DNA of 64,000 bases from Rhodococcus gordoniae (GTDB lineage: Bacteria > Actinomycetota > Actinomycetes > Mycobacteriales > Mycobacteriaceae). Each line of letters begins with the position of its first letter. Position 1 is the first letter of the stretch. This document shows positions 19,328-28,229 of the stretch, in pieces. The position numbers and the translations under genes are program-made. The notes beneath the pieces are model-generated. The model saw only the letters and a program-made list of their open reading frames with translations, made no database searches and was not told where the DNA came from. Location of the stretch: assembly GCF_001646655.1 (NCBI RefSeq), contig NZ_LPZN01000006.1, positions 108,167 through 172,166 of the forward strand, given 5' to 3'.

Positions 19328-20260
19328 GTGTCCCCGGCCGTGTCGGTGAATCAGCTCGTCAAGACGTTCGGCACGACCCGCGCGCTCGACGGCCTCGATC
19401 TCGAGGTCCGTCCCGGTGAGGTGCACGGTTTTCTGGGACCCAACGGGTCCGGCAAGTCCACGACCATCCGGATCCTGCTCGGATTGCTTCGTGCCGACTC
19501 CGGAGAAGTGTCACTGCTCGGTGGCGACCCGTGGCGTGAGGCGGTGTCGCTGCACCGGCGTCTCGCCTACGTGCCGGGAGACGTCAACCTCTGGCCGAAC
19601 CTGACCGGCGGGGAGGCGATCGATCTCCTGGCCGGACTTCGGGGAGGTCTGAACGAGCCGCGACGCGCCGATCTCGTCGAACGATTCGAACTGGATCCGA
19701 CGAAGAAGGTGCGGACGTATTCACGAGGCAACCGGCAGAAGGTCGCGATCGTTGCAGCGCTGGCCTCGGACGTGGACCTGTTCCTGTTCGACGAGCCCAC
19801 CTCCGGTCTCGACCCTCTTAAGGAGGAGGTTTTCCGGGACTGCGTGCGCGACATGGTTGCTCTCGGCTGCTCGGTGTTGCTGTCGAGCCACATCCTGGCG
19901 GAAGTGGAGGCATTGTGCGACCGCGTGACCATCATCCGTCGTGGCCGCACCGTCGAGTCGGGCACACTCGCCGAACTGCGCCACCTGACCCGCACGTCGG
20001 TGACCGCCGAAACCGTTCGCCCGGCGGTGGGCCTCGAGACGATCGAGGGGGTGCACGATCTGGACGCGCACGACCACACCGTGCGCTTCGAAGTCGACAC
20101 CGGACATCTCGAAGCGGTGTTGCGCGAACTGCTCGGATTCGGTCTGACCTCGCTGACGAGTACTCCGCCCACTCTCGAAGAACTGTTCCTGCGGCACTAC
20201 GGCGACGATCTGCCGGGTGAGCACAACCATGCACCCGGAACACGCTCCGCACCGCGGTGA
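19328..20260 (+). CDS. ABC exporter ATP-binding protein
   Basis: Nucleotide-binding subunit of an ABC-2 type exporter. The 310-residue protein shows Walker [10 protein letters not shown] near residues 40-48, a divergent signature [16 protein letters not shown] near 135, and Walker B with [15 protein letters not shown] near 155. It ends in a domain typical of drug and polyketide exporters. The GTG at 19328 is supported by the -10 element 7 bases upstream (leaderless). It overlaps or closely precedes the permease gene, its obvious partner. The substrate is unknown; the family exports antibiotics, lipids or toxic compounds. Confidence 0.92.
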   Translation: MSPAVSVNQLVKTFGTTRALDGLDLEVRPGEVHGFLGPNGSGKSTTIRILLGLLRADSGEVSLLGGDPWREAVSLHRRLAYVPGDVNLWPNLTGGEAIDLLAGLRGGLNEPRRADLVERFELDPTKKVRTYSRGNRQKVAIVAALASDVDLFLFDEPTSGLDPLKEEVFRDCVRDMVALGCSVLLSSHILAEVEALCDRVTIIRRGRTVESGTLAELRHLTRTSVTAETVRPAVGLETIEGVHDLDAHDHTVRFEVDTGHLEAVLRELLGFGLTSLTSTPPTLEELFLRHYGDDLPGEHNHAPGTRSAPR

Positions 20261-20276
20261 AGGAGCCGGATCCGTC

Positions 20277-21911
20277 ATGAGTGCGGCATTCGTCGGAACC
20301 GGCCACCTGATACGGCTCGCCGCGCGCCGCGACCGGGTGCAGCTGCCGGTGTGGCTGGCAGCGATCACGGTCGTCTACACGGTGTCGGTGTCGAGCCTCG
20401 AGGGTTTGTATCCCACGCAGCAGGATCTGCACGTGCTTGCGGTGAGTTCTGCGGTCTCGCCGGTGGTGCTCGCCACCAACGGTCTGGTGTCGGGGGACAG
20501 CCTGGGGGCGGTGGTCGCCGCGCAGACGCTGTTGTTCCTCGCGCTGGCCGCCGGATTGATGAGCACGCTGGCGATGGTGCGGCACACGCGGCAGAACGAG
20601 GAGACCGGTCGAGCGGAGTTGGTGGGCGCCAACGTCGTCGGCCGACGCGCGATGCTCACCGCAGCTCTGGCCGTCACCGCCGGGGCGAATCTGGCGCTGG
20701 CGGTGCTGTCGAGCGTCGTGTCCATCGCTTTCGGATTGCCCGTGGACGGATCCGTGGCCCTCGGTGTCGCAACCGGTGCCGCCGGTCTCGCCTTCGCGGC
20801 CGTCGCCGCTGTGACCGCCCAGATCGCCGAGGGAGCTCGGGCGGCGAACGGGCTCGCCGGTGCCGCCCTCGGCGCGGCTTTCCTGCTGCGTGCGATCGGT
20901 GACAGTGCCGGCACGGTGGATCCGTCCGGTGTTCGCGTTACGAGCATGTGGCTGTCGTGGCTGTCGCCGATCGGATGGGCCCAGCAGATCCGGCCGTTCG
21001 ACGCGAACGCATGGTGGATCCTGCAACTGTTCGTGGTGTTCGTGGTCGTGATGGTCGGGCTCGCATATGCCCTGACGGAGCGACGGGATTTCGGTGCCGG
21101 ATTGATGCAGTCGCGTCCGGGACCTGCCCGTGCGGCCGAGCGGTTGCCGACGGCCTTCGGTCTCGCCTGGCGGCTGCAACGCACCACGCTGCTGTGGTGG
21201 GCGGTCGGTCTCGTGATCCTGGCTGCGACCTACGGCAGCGTGGCCGACGAGATGAACGACTTCCTCGACGAGGGCGGCGGGGTCGCCGACCTCATGAAGC
21301 AGCTCGGAGGCGGTGCGGAAGCGCTCACCGACGCGTACTTCGCCATGACCTTCCTGATGATGGCGTTGTTGACGAGCGGCTATGCGGTGCAGTCGATTCT
21401 GCGGTTGCACGGTGAGGAGACCTCCGGCCGTGTGGAATCGGTGCTCACCACCGCCCTGGGGCGGGTGCCGTGGGTGCTCACCCATCTCGTCGTCGTGGTG
21501 ATCGGTGTGCTGATACTGCAGCTCCTCGTGGGGATCGTGCTGGCACTGACATACGGTGCGGCGATCGGCGACGTCGCCGGTCCGTCGGCCGATCTGCTTC
21601 CGGCGGCACTCGTGTACGTGCCGGCGATCGCGCTGGTCGCAGCCACGGCCGTGCTGTGCGTCGGGGCGCTTCCGCGTCACGGCGCGGCCGTCGCATGGGG
21701 ACTCTTCGCGGTCTGGCTGCTCATCGGGCAGCTCGGGGTACTGCTCGATCTCCCGCAATTCGTGCTCGACCTGTCGCCGTTCACCCACGTACCGGCGCTC
21801 CCGGCGGCGCCGTTGCGGATCCTGCCGCTCGCTGTCCTGTCGGTGCTTGCGGCAGCCACCGCGACGGCGGGGGTGCTCGCGATGCGCCGCCGCGACCTCG
21901 TCCTCCACTGA
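20277..21911 (+). CDS. ABC-2 exporter permease, polyketide-antibiotic type
   Basis: Membrane subunit for the adjacent ABC ATPase. The 544-residue product has about 12 membrane helices in two similar halves (each half starting with an RLAARRDRVQLPVWLA-like or LAWRLQRTTLLWWAVG segment), as in actinobacterial 'exporter of polyketide antibiotics' proteins. Helix-to-helix loops LPAALVYVPAIALV and TSGYAVQSILRLHGEETSGR are family-typical. The ATG at 20277 (AAGGAG upstream) is preferred, but in-frame starts exist at 20217 and 20229 that would overlap the ATPase gene. It ends just before the convergent universal stress gene. Confidence 0.88.
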   Translation: MSAAFVGTGHLIRLAARRDRVQLPVWLAAITVVYTVSVSSLEGLYPTQQDLHVLAVSSAVSPVVLATNGLVSGDSLGAVVAAQTLLFLALAAGLMSTLAMVRHTRQNEETGRAELVGANVVGRRAMLTAALAVTAGANLALAVLSSVVSIAFGLPVDGSVALGVATGAAGLAFAAVAAVTAQIAEGARAANGLAGAALGAAFLLRAIGDSAGTVDPSGVRVTSMWLSWLSPIGWAQQIRPFDANAWWILQLFVVFVVVMVGLAYALTERRDFGAGLMQSRPGPARAAERLPTAFGLAWRLQRTTLLWWAVGLVILAATYGSVADEMNDFLDEGGGVADLMKQLGGGAEALTDAYFAMTFLMMALLTSGYAVQSILRLHGEETSGRVESVLTTALGRVPWVLTHLVVVVIGVLILQLLVGIVLALTYGAAIGDVAGPSADLLPAALVYVPAIALVAATAVLCVGALPRHGAAVAWGLFAVWLLIGQLGVLLDLPQFVLDLSPFTHVPALPAAPLRILPLAVLSVLAAATATAGVLAMRRRDLVLH

Positions 21912-21914
21912 TGT

Positions 21915-22787
21915 CTAGGGGACGACCATCACCGGGCAGGTCACCGTGTGCAGCAGCGCCCAGGTGGTCGACCCGAGCAGCAGGTTGGGGAATCCGCCTC
22001 GTCCGCGACGGCCGAGGACCAGCAACTGCGCGTCGGCCGCGTGCGACGCCAGATAGCGGGAAGGCTGGTCCAGGACCACCACCGGCCGCACCGTGACGTC
22101 GGGGAACTGTTCACCGTGCCCGGAGAGGTTCTCCGACAACAGTGCTCGCTCCCGGTTCTCCACACTGTCCCAGTCGATCCTGAAGCGGAAAGGTGCCCGC
22201 ACGTCGAGATCGGACCAGGCGTGGACGGCCACGAGCTCGGTGCCGCGCAATGCCGCCTCCTCGAACGCCGCGGCGATGGCGCGGGAACTGTGCTCCGAAC
22301 CGTCGACCCCGACCACGACCGGCCCGGAGATGTCGTTGATCTCGACGTGCGGCAGGTCCCGCACGACCACTGCAGGAGCGTGCGTGTGCGTCACGAGCGC
22401 CGTACCGACCGACCCGAACCGCTCCCAGCCGAACCGGTTGTAGCCGGCACCGACGACCACCATCGACGCCGACTTCGAGCGGTCGACCAGTTCGAGGGAC
22501 GGAGAACCGGTGCACAGGTGGGTTTCGATGTCGAGTTCACGATCGGGGACCGCGCGGCGCGCATACTCGGCGGCGTCGAGAAGTATCTCGCGTCCTTCGG
22601 ACTCTTCCTGTTCGAAGAAGCCGGCGGGCATACCGATGGGAACACCGAAGGTGTTGCGGACCGACACCGTGGTGACCAGTGCCAGCGAAAGCCGGCGGCG
22701 GTCGGCTTCGCGTGCCGCCCAGGCCACGGCCTGAAGGGACGCTTTCGACCCGTCGACTCCGACGACGACGGAGCGATGTGCGGACAT
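21915..22787 (-). CDS. Tandem-domain universal stress protein
   Basis: Cytosolic ATP-binding stress protein of 290 residues with two UspA domains. The first begins SVVVGVDGSKASLQAVAWAA and the second PVVVGVDGSEHSSRAIAAAF near residue 155. The C-terminal domain carries LVLGRRGRGGFPNLLLGSTT, matching the G-2x-G-9x-G-S/T ATP loop. Size and architecture equal M. tuberculosis Rv2623, which is DosR-regulated and linked to growth arrest. The ATG at 22787 has CGAGG upstream. It is divergent from the flavodoxin gene, with a DosR-like box between them. Confidence 0.93.
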   Translation of the reverse strand: MSAHRSVVVGVDGSKASLQAVAWAAREADRRRLSLALVTTVSVRNTFGVPIGMPAGFFEQEESEGREILLDAAEYARRAVPDRELDIETHLCTGSPSLELVDRSKSASMVVVGAGYNRFGWERFGSVGTALVTHTHAPAVVVRDLPHVEINDISGPVVVGVDGSEHSSRAIAAAFEEAALRGTELVAVHAWSDLDVRAPFRFRIDWDSVENRERALLSENLSGHGEQFPDVTVRPVVVLDQPSRYLASHAADAQLLVLGRRGRGGFPNLLLGSTTWALLHTVTCPVMVVP

Positions 22788-22888
22788 GGCGACCACCTCG
22801 GGAATGTCCGGGCTACGGGGGCACTGTCAGTACACGCTCGTATCCATCGGTCGCACTAGAGTCGACGGTCCCGAGTCGATCGGAACGG

Positions 22889-22902
22889 GTGACCAAAGGC
22901 CC
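22889..22902. promoter_or_regulatory. DosR/DevR-like box
   Basis: GTGACCAAAGGCCC matches the DosR core consensus at 11 of 14 positions. It lies 102 bases upstream of the universal stress gene and 77 bases upstream of the flavodoxin gene. A weaker relative, GAGTCGACGGTCCC, lies at 22859-22872. Confidence 0.5.
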
Positions 22903-22978
22903 TCGTGGGCCGCCGACTCGATGTTCACACTGAGAACTACGAAGGGCACCGAATGCCACTACACCCGAAAGGCCTGAC

Positions 22979-23509
22979 ATGTCCGTCCTGGTCGGTTACG
23001 CGACCGCCGGAGGATCGACGCGCGGGGTCGCCGAGCGCATCGCTGCGGGGCTGGAGCGTGGCGGTGCGGTGGAACTTCGAGCGTTGACCGAGGTCGACTC
23101 GGTGCGGAAGTACGAGGCTCTGATCCTCGGAAGTGCGATCCACAACGGCCGATGGCTGCCGGAGGCCACCGCAGCCGTCGACCGGTTTCGCGCGGAACTC
23201 GCAGGGCGGCCTCTGTGGGTCTTCTCGGTCTCGTCGGTCGGGGCGACGAGCACGACCCTGTCGCCCCGGCTCGCGGGACGTCTGCGCCGGATGACTCCTG
23301 AACCACAGGCGGTCCAGGATCTCCGCTCGTCCGCGGATGTGCGCGACCACCGCTTCTTCGCAGGAGCCATCGCCCCCGGAGATTGGCCGGGAGTGGGGCG
23401 GATCGTCTTCCGTCTGATGGGCGGACACTACGGCGACGCCCGCGACTGGGACGACATCGATGCGTGGACGGGACGGATCCGGGCAGGACTCGTCGAGAAC
23501 GCGCCGTGA
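22979..23509 (+). CDS. Flavodoxin-domain protein
   Basis: FMN-binding redox protein of 176 residues related to HemG-type menaquinone-dependent protoporphyrinogen oxidase and flavodoxins. The N-terminal phosphate-binding loop VGYATAGGSTRGVAERIAAG (residues 5-24) is clear, followed by ALILGSAIHNGRWLPEA near 48-64, where the conserved S-A-I-H-x-G-x-W matches the HemG-like group. SSVGATST is the second FMN loop. Paired divergently with a universal stress protein, it may supply low-potential electron transfer when oxygen is scarce; that role is inference. It ends two bases before the convergent DUF4389 stop. Confidence 0.85.
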   Translation: MSVLVGYATAGGSTRGVAERIAAGLERGGAVELRALTEVDSVRKYEALILGSAIHNGRWLPEATAAVDRFRAELAGRPLWVFSVSSVGATSTTLSPRLAGRLRRMTPEPQAVQDLRSSADVRDHRFFAGAIAPGDWPGVGRIVFRLMGGHYGDARDWDDIDAWTGRIRAGLVENAP

Positions 23510-25000
23510 TCAGGGCGGATCGGTGCCGTCCGGGTCCGGGTCCGGCGACGACGTGACGGTGCTCGGTTCGACGGGTTCGACGGGTTCGCGCGCGCCCTGG
23601 TCGAACCGGAACGGCGGGTACTCGTCGCGCATCAGCGCGGCATACGCCCAGACCCGGAACAGCCACCGATCGATGCCCATCACGACATCGAACAACCCCC
23701 GCGGGTAGGTGCCGGTGATCAGCACCGCCACCGCGGCGAACAACACCAGGACGCCCAGCAGCGAGCCGAAGGCCCAGCTGCCGTTGCCGGCCGGATCGTC
23801 GTGCCCGTCGCCGGTCGCGACGCCGACGCTCCACCCGCCGACCAGCACCGCCAACACGATGTAGTGGGGGATCGCAAGCAGCCACCACTTGATCAGCACC
23901 AGCCCGCGGGAGAGCCGCTCGGGATACTCGACGTCGAAGTCCGCCGGATAGTCGGTGCGGTGGAGACCGAACGGCGGGTACCTGTCGGTGCCCAGCGCCG
24001 AGTAGGTGTAGAAGGCGACCCGCCAGGTCCACCGCAGTACACCGACGCCGAAATCGAACAGTGCTCGTGGATACCGACCGGTGAACAGGATGGCGAATCC
24101 GGCTGCGATCGTCGTCACGAGAAAGGCGATGTGCAGGAAGAACAGCACGATGAAATGGGGTATCGCAGCGGCCCACTTGATCAGCCACAGCCATCGCGAA
24201 ATCGGTTCGTCCAGGTCACCGCGCAGATGTACCGGATACGGCGCTGCAGGCGGGGGCGACGGTGCGGCGGATGCGGCGGTCGTTCCGGCCTCCTGCGGGG
24301 ACACCGGACCCGGTGGAGGAGGCCCGTGCCGACCGAGCCCGACGGCACCGGCGAGCACCAGCGGCACGCCGAGGACGAGGAGCACCAGGCCGAGGATCAG
24401 CAGCGCGAGCACGGCCGGTCCGAGCAGGTCGATGTGGATTCCGGCCTGCACGTCGACACCGACCCCCGCGGACCCGTCGGCGTTCATGACCACGACGGTC
24501 CACGCGCCGTCGCGCAGATCCCACTCCAGTTGCCGCGTGCCGGTCCCTTCCGCCGACGCTACCCAGAACTGTTGTGCCGCCGGTGCCGTCGGGGCGTCGC
24601 CGCCGGGAACATCCCGGTACGTGACATCGAACGGCTCGAACCGCAGGTCGGTCACCACGGTATGGGCGACACCCGACAGATAGGATTCGACGTCCTCGAC
24701 CGGGGCGATGCCGACGAACACCGCCTGTGTGGGATCGGTTGCGGTGGCGCGCACCGACAGTCGGCCGATGTCCTCGCCGCGCAGCCCCGACGGAGTCTGG
24801 TCGTCGGTGACCAGGTCGAGTCGTTCGGAGACCAGCGCGTGTGTCTGCGTCCGGAAGGTCTCCGTGGGCCCGGTGAGGAATCCGCCGTCGCGCTGGAGGA
24901 CGAGGAACCATCCCAGTACGAGCGCTCCGACCGCGGCAGCGGCGCCGAGAAGCGCGAGGAGAGTTCCGACGACCAGCATGATCATTCTGCCGACGTTCAT
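23510..25000 (-). CDS. DUF4389 membrane protein
   Basis: Hypothetical 496-residue membrane protein. One N-terminal helix is followed by an extracytoplasmic domain of about 170 residues, a second helix pair with a proline-rich linker (GRHGPPPPGPVSP), then two DUF4389-type repeats. Each repeat contains a W-L-x-L-I-K-W segment and ends with an aromatic R-Y/E-Y-P-P-F motif (DRYPPFGLH and DEYPPFRFD). The ATG at 25000 has GGAGGA 8 bases upstream. The C-terminal tail is acidic and repetitive (EPVEPVEPS). Function unknown. The gene abuts the flavodoxin gene tail to tail. Confidence 0.8.
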   Translation of the reverse strand: MNVGRMIMLVVGTLLALLGAAAAVGALVLGWFLVLQRDGGFLTGPTETFRTQTHALVSERLDLVTDDQTPSGLRGEDIGRLSVRATATDPTQAVFVGIAPVEDVESYLSGVAHTVVTDLRFEPFDVTYRDVPGGDAPTAPAAQQFWVASAEGTGTRQLEWDLRDGAWTVVVMNADGSAGVGVDVQAGIHIDLLGPAVLALLILGLVLLVLGVPLVLAGAVGLGRHGPPPPGPVSPQEAGTTAASAAPSPPPAAPYPVHLRGDLDEPISRWLWLIKWAAAIPHFIVLFFLHIAFLVTTIAAGFAILFTGRYPRALFDFGVGVLRWTWRVAFYTYSALGTDRYPPFGLHRTDYPADFDVEYPERLSRGLVLIKWWLLAIPHYIVLAVLVGGWSVGVATGDGHDDPAGNGSWAFGSLLGVLVLFAAVAVLITGTYPRGLFDVVMGIDRWLFRVWAYAALMRDEYPPFRFDQGAREPVEPVEPSTVTSSPDPDPDGTDPP

Positions 25001-25154
25001 CGATCCGTCCTCCGGACAATCGTGGCGGCCCTCGACGTGCGATTCGTTCACGATAGCTGTCGTCCGGGACGGATCTCCAGCAACGCTCGGTCGCCGCAGC
25101 CCAGGTGGACGTGGCTGTCCGGCTTCTCGCCGGCGAACGAGAAGCCGGACAGGG

Positions 25155-25922
25155 TCAGAGGGCGAGTTCCGCTCGGGCGCGGCTCAGCCAGTCCATCGCG
25201 GCGCGGGGGTCGTCCACTGTCCCTCCGCCGAAGCCGAGCACGAGACCGCGTCGCAGCTCCTCGAACGTGCGGACCGGCCAGCCGCCCATCTCGTATCCGG
25301 CGTCCTGGATCCGGGTGACGAGGTCGTCGGTCAGCCCGTCCCAGCCGCAGTAGAACGCCTCGGCCTCGACCTCGGCGAGCACTTGTTCGATTCCACCGGG
25401 ATGTCGTTCCGCATCGGGCCACCCGTGCGTGATCAACCCGCGCGGGACGTGCGGCGCAAGCACGAGCATCCGGTGCAGGGCTTCGGGCCGGAAGCTCGTG
25501 AAGCGGATCCGCGGGGTGTCCTCCGGACGATCGGCTATCGCCGCGGCGACAGCCTCGCACGCCTCGACGGCCTTGATCTCGACCTGCAGGAACACGGTCG
25601 TGGCGTCGAGGACCTCGGTCAGGGTGGGCACGTGGCGGCCCTCGCCGACGTCGACGGCCCGGATGCGCTCGTAGGCGAGTTCCGCGACAGGACCGAGCCC
25701 GTGGGCGGAGGGGTCGACCGCGGTGCGGTCGAGGGTCGCGTCGTGCAGCACGACGGGCACACCGTCGGCGGACACGCGTACGTCGAATTCGAGTTCGTGG
25801 ACTCCGATCTCCTCGGCGAGCCGGAACGATTCGATGGTGTTCTCGGGGGACAGATCCTTGGCGCCGCGGTGACCGACGACGTGGTAGACGGCGCGATCGG
25901 GGGTCGATCCGGTGGTGGTCAT
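25155..25922 (-). CDS. ugpQ: Glycerophosphodiester phosphodiesterase
   Basis: Hydrolyses glycerophosphodiesters from phospholipid turnover to glycerol-3-phosphate and alcohol. The 255-residue protein has the GDPD core: VGHRGAKDLSPENTIESFRL near residues 15-34 (H-R and E-N), ELEFDVRVSADGVPVVLHDA with the E-x-D metal ligands and second catalytic histidine, and LQVEIK further on. No signal peptide, so it acts inside the cell. Its start overlaps the stop of the binding-protein gene by one base (TGATG), as in ugp operons where the imported diester is cleaved on entry. The symbol is inferred from the operon. Confidence 0.9.
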   Translation of the reverse strand: MTTTGSTPDRAVYHVVGHRGAKDLSPENTIESFRLAEEIGVHELEFDVRVSADGVPVVLHDATLDRTAVDPSAHGLGPVAELAYERIRAVDVGEGRHVPTLTEVLDATTVFLQVEIKAVEACEAVAAAIADRPEDTPRIRFTSFRPEALHRMLVLAPHVPRGLITHGWPDAERHPGGIEQVLAEVEAEAFYCGWDGLTDDLVTRIQDAGYEMGGWPVRTFEELRRGLVLGFGGGTVDDPRAAMDWLSRARAELAL

Positions 25923-27307
25923 CAGGCGACGAGCTCCTCGTAGCGGCTGCGGATGTCCTCGGTGTCGCGCCGGATCACCGTTGCGGCGGCGGCGAGCGCG
26001 GCGGCCGGATCGGCGTTCTCGGTGTAGAGCTTCTGGATCACGGTGCGCATCTCGAGGATGGTCGACGACACGTACCGGCGGACCGCGTCGGGCTGGCGGG
26101 CACGGTCGAGTTGTTCCACGGCCAGGCCGTAATTGGGGTTCTCGGCAATGCGGCTCGTGACGATCGGAGACGTCGTCGCCCCCTTCGTCGCCGGCAGGTA
26201 CCCGGTGCCGACCGCCCATTCTGCTGCCGCGTCGTCGCCGGCGAGGAACTCGATCACCTTGGCTGCGGCCGCCTTCCGCTCGGGGTCGGCGTGCTTGAGG
26301 ATGCCGAGCCCGGCACCGCCGGTGGGCACACCGGTGTCCTGTGCGACGGGAAGGAATCCGGCTCCGAGCTCGAACCCGGCCGCTTCGGCGCCCTTCGTCA
26401 GACCGCTCAGCGAACCTGTCGAGTTGCAGACGGTGGCCACGAGCCCGTTCGTGAAGTCGGTGTTCATCTCCTGGGCGAGATAGCCGATCCGGTCGTCGTT
26501 GACACAGGCGCGGTCGAACTCGGCGGCGGCGATCGCGGCTGCGGAGTCGACGGTGACGTCGAGCCCGTCGGAGATCGAGCCGCCGAAGTTCCACAGCAGC
26601 CCCTGCATGTACCAGTCGTCGGCGCCGGTGTAGGCACGCATCATCAGCCTGTTGCCGCGGTAGTCGCGCCCGGTGATGCGATTGCCCCACTCGCGGAACT
26701 CGTCCCAGGTCTCGGGTGCGCGATCGGGCAGACCGGCGTCGGCGAAGATCTCCTTGTTGTAATAGAACAACGGTGTCGACCGGCCGAACGGAACCCAGAA
26801 CGCTTCGCCGCGCACGACGCCCTCCTGGAAGAGGCGGTCGTGGTAGGTGCCGGCGTTCCACGTGTCGGTGAAATAGCCGTTCATCGGTTCGAGATGCCCG
26901 GACAGGAAGAATTTGTTCCACGACACATCCGAGAAGATCGCCAGGTCGGGGATCTGGCGGGCCTGCAGACCGGCCGAAAGTTTCTCGGTGAGTCCGTCGT
27001 AACCCTGGAACTGCTGGATCTCGACGTAGATGTCGTTCTGCGATTCGTTGAAACGGCGGATCAGCGACGCGAGGACCTCACCGTTCGTGCCGGCCCAGCC
27101 GCTCCAGAAGACCACATCGGTACGCCCGGCGAACTCACCGGGTGGATTCACATCGGGCTGACCGAACGAACCGGACGACCCGCCGGCAGGCGAGCCGCAC
27201 GCGGCCAGGATGGGAACGGACGCCGCGGCGATTCCGGCCACGGCCAGGAAACGACGCCGGCTGAGCGACGCAACCGGTGCAGTGTTTCGTCGGATGGACG
27301 GGAACAT
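25922..27307 (-). CDS. ugpB: ABC transporter substrate-binding lipoprotein (UgpB-like)
   Basis: Extracytoplasmic solute receptor of the carbohydrate/glycerol-phosphate class, 461 residues. The signal sequence has a Tat-like SRRRFLAVAG and a lipobox LAAC near residues 30-40, so it is exported folded and lipid anchored. The mature part begins with FWSGWAGTNGEVLASLIRRF, typical of family 1 binding proteins, and includes FGRSTPLFYYNKEIFADAGL. It lies between the two permease genes and the phosphodiesterase in one minus-strand operon. Glycerol-3-phosphate or a glycerophosphodiester is the likely ligand because of the phosphodiesterase, but a sugar is possible. Confidence 0.88.
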   Translation of the reverse strand: MFPSIRRNTAPVASLSRRRFLAVAGIAAASVPILAACGSPAGGSSGSFGQPDVNPPGEFAGRTDVVFWSGWAGTNGEVLASLIRRFNESQNDIYVEIQQFQGYDGLTEKLSAGLQARQIPDLAIFSDVSWNKFFLSGHLEPMNGYFTDTWNAGTYHDRLFQEGVVRGEAFWVPFGRSTPLFYYNKEIFADAGLPDRAPETWDEFREWGNRITGRDYRGNRLMMRAYTGADDWYMQGLLWNFGGSISDGLDVTVDSAAAIAAAEFDRACVNDDRIGYLAQEMNTDFTNGLVATVCNSTGSLSGLTKGAEAAGFELGAGFLPVAQDTGVPTGGAGLGILKHADPERKAAAAKVIEFLAGDDAAAEWAVGTGYLPATKGATTSPIVTSRIAENPNYGLAVEQLDRARQPDAVRRYVSSTILEMRTVIQKLYTENADPAAALAAAATVIRRDTEDIRSRYEELVA

Positions 27308-27344
27308 GGATTCTCCTCGAAGGGGATTCGTGGGGGAGGGGAGG

Positions 27345-28229
27345 TCAGCGCCGCGTGGCGGCGCCGGCGAAACCGGCGATGATGTAGCGCTGGGCGAACA
27401 GGAACAGCAGGAGCATCGGCAGGATCACCAGGACGGTGCCGGCCATGATCGGACCCCACTGGTCGACACCTTCGGTCTCCTTGAGGAACATCAGACCGAT
27501 GGGCAGGGTGCGGGCCTGCAGGGTGTTGGTCACGAGCAGCGGCCAGATGAAGTCGTTCCACTCGTCGATGACCGCGATCAGCGCCACCGTGACGACGGCG
27601 GGGCGCGACATCGGAAGAACGAAGTGCACGAGGCGGCGCAGATGGCCGCACCCGTCGAGTTCCGCGGCCTCGAGTACTTCTTTCGGTAGTGCCAGGAAGT
27701 GCTGGCGCAGAAGGAAGGTCCCGAAGGCGCTGGCGAGACCGGGCAGGAAGATGCCCGCATAGGTGTTGATCAGGCCGAGGTTGCCGATGGTGATGTAATT
27801 GATCAGCAGGGTGACGTGACCCGGCACCATGAGCGCGCCGAGCACGGCGAGGAAGAAGATCCTCTTGCCGGGAAAACGCAGGAACGCGAAGGCGTAGGCG
27901 CTGAAGACCGCGAGCAGCACCTTCAGTGTCGATCCGGCCGCCGTGACGATCAGCGAGTTGACGAAGAACTGTCCGAAGGGCACCGCCTCCCATGCGCGGG
28001 CCAGATGCTCGAGTGTGATCGTCGACGGAATCCATTGCGGCGGCCACGAATAGATCTCGTGTTCCGGCTTGAACGCCGAGGAGACCATCCAGTAGAAGGG
28101 GACGAGGAAGACCGCGGCGACGACGACGAGCCCGACGACGGTGAGGGGATTGCCGACTCGTCGTCGGCGGAGACGGCGGCCGGGCTTCGTGCTGCGTTCC
28201 CGGGAGGGGCGTTCGACGGTGGTGATCAT
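27345..28229 (-). CDS. ugpE: ABC importer permease (UgpE-like)
   Basis: Inner-membrane permease of the MalG/UgpE type, 294 residues and six helices. The EAA loop that docks the ATPase is visible as EAAELDGCGHLRRLVHFVLP near residues 190-210. MITTVERPSRERSTKP and a basic stretch precede the first helix. The ATG at 28229 overlaps the stop of the upstream permease (ATGA), so the two permeases are made in a fixed ratio. A longer frame to 28985 runs through the other permease in the wrong frame and is not real. Confidence 0.92.
   Translation of the reverse strand: MITTVERPSRERSTKPGRRLRRRRVGNPLTVVGLVVVAAVFLVPFYWMVSSAFKPEHEIYSWPPQWIPSTITLEHLARAWEAVPFGQFFVNSLIVTAAGSTLKVLLAVFSAYAFAFLRFPGKRIFFLAVLGALMVPGHVTLLINYITIGNLGLINTYAGIFLPGLASAFGTFLLRQHFLALPKEVLEAAELDGCGHLRRLVHFVLPMSRPAVVTVALIAVIDEWNDFIWPLLVTNTLQARTLPIGLMFLKETEGVDQWGPIMAGTVLVILPMLLLFLFAQRYIIAGFAGAATRR

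Noticed and set aside
22859..22872. GAGTCGACGGTCCC as a second DosR box upstream of the stress gene
   Set aside because: Only 9 of 14 positions match and the GTGAC half is missing; mentioned as weak only.
25923..26921. In-frame N-terminal extension of the glycerophosphodiesterase
   Set aside because: It runs through the binding-protein gene in another frame and is arginine-rich nonsense.
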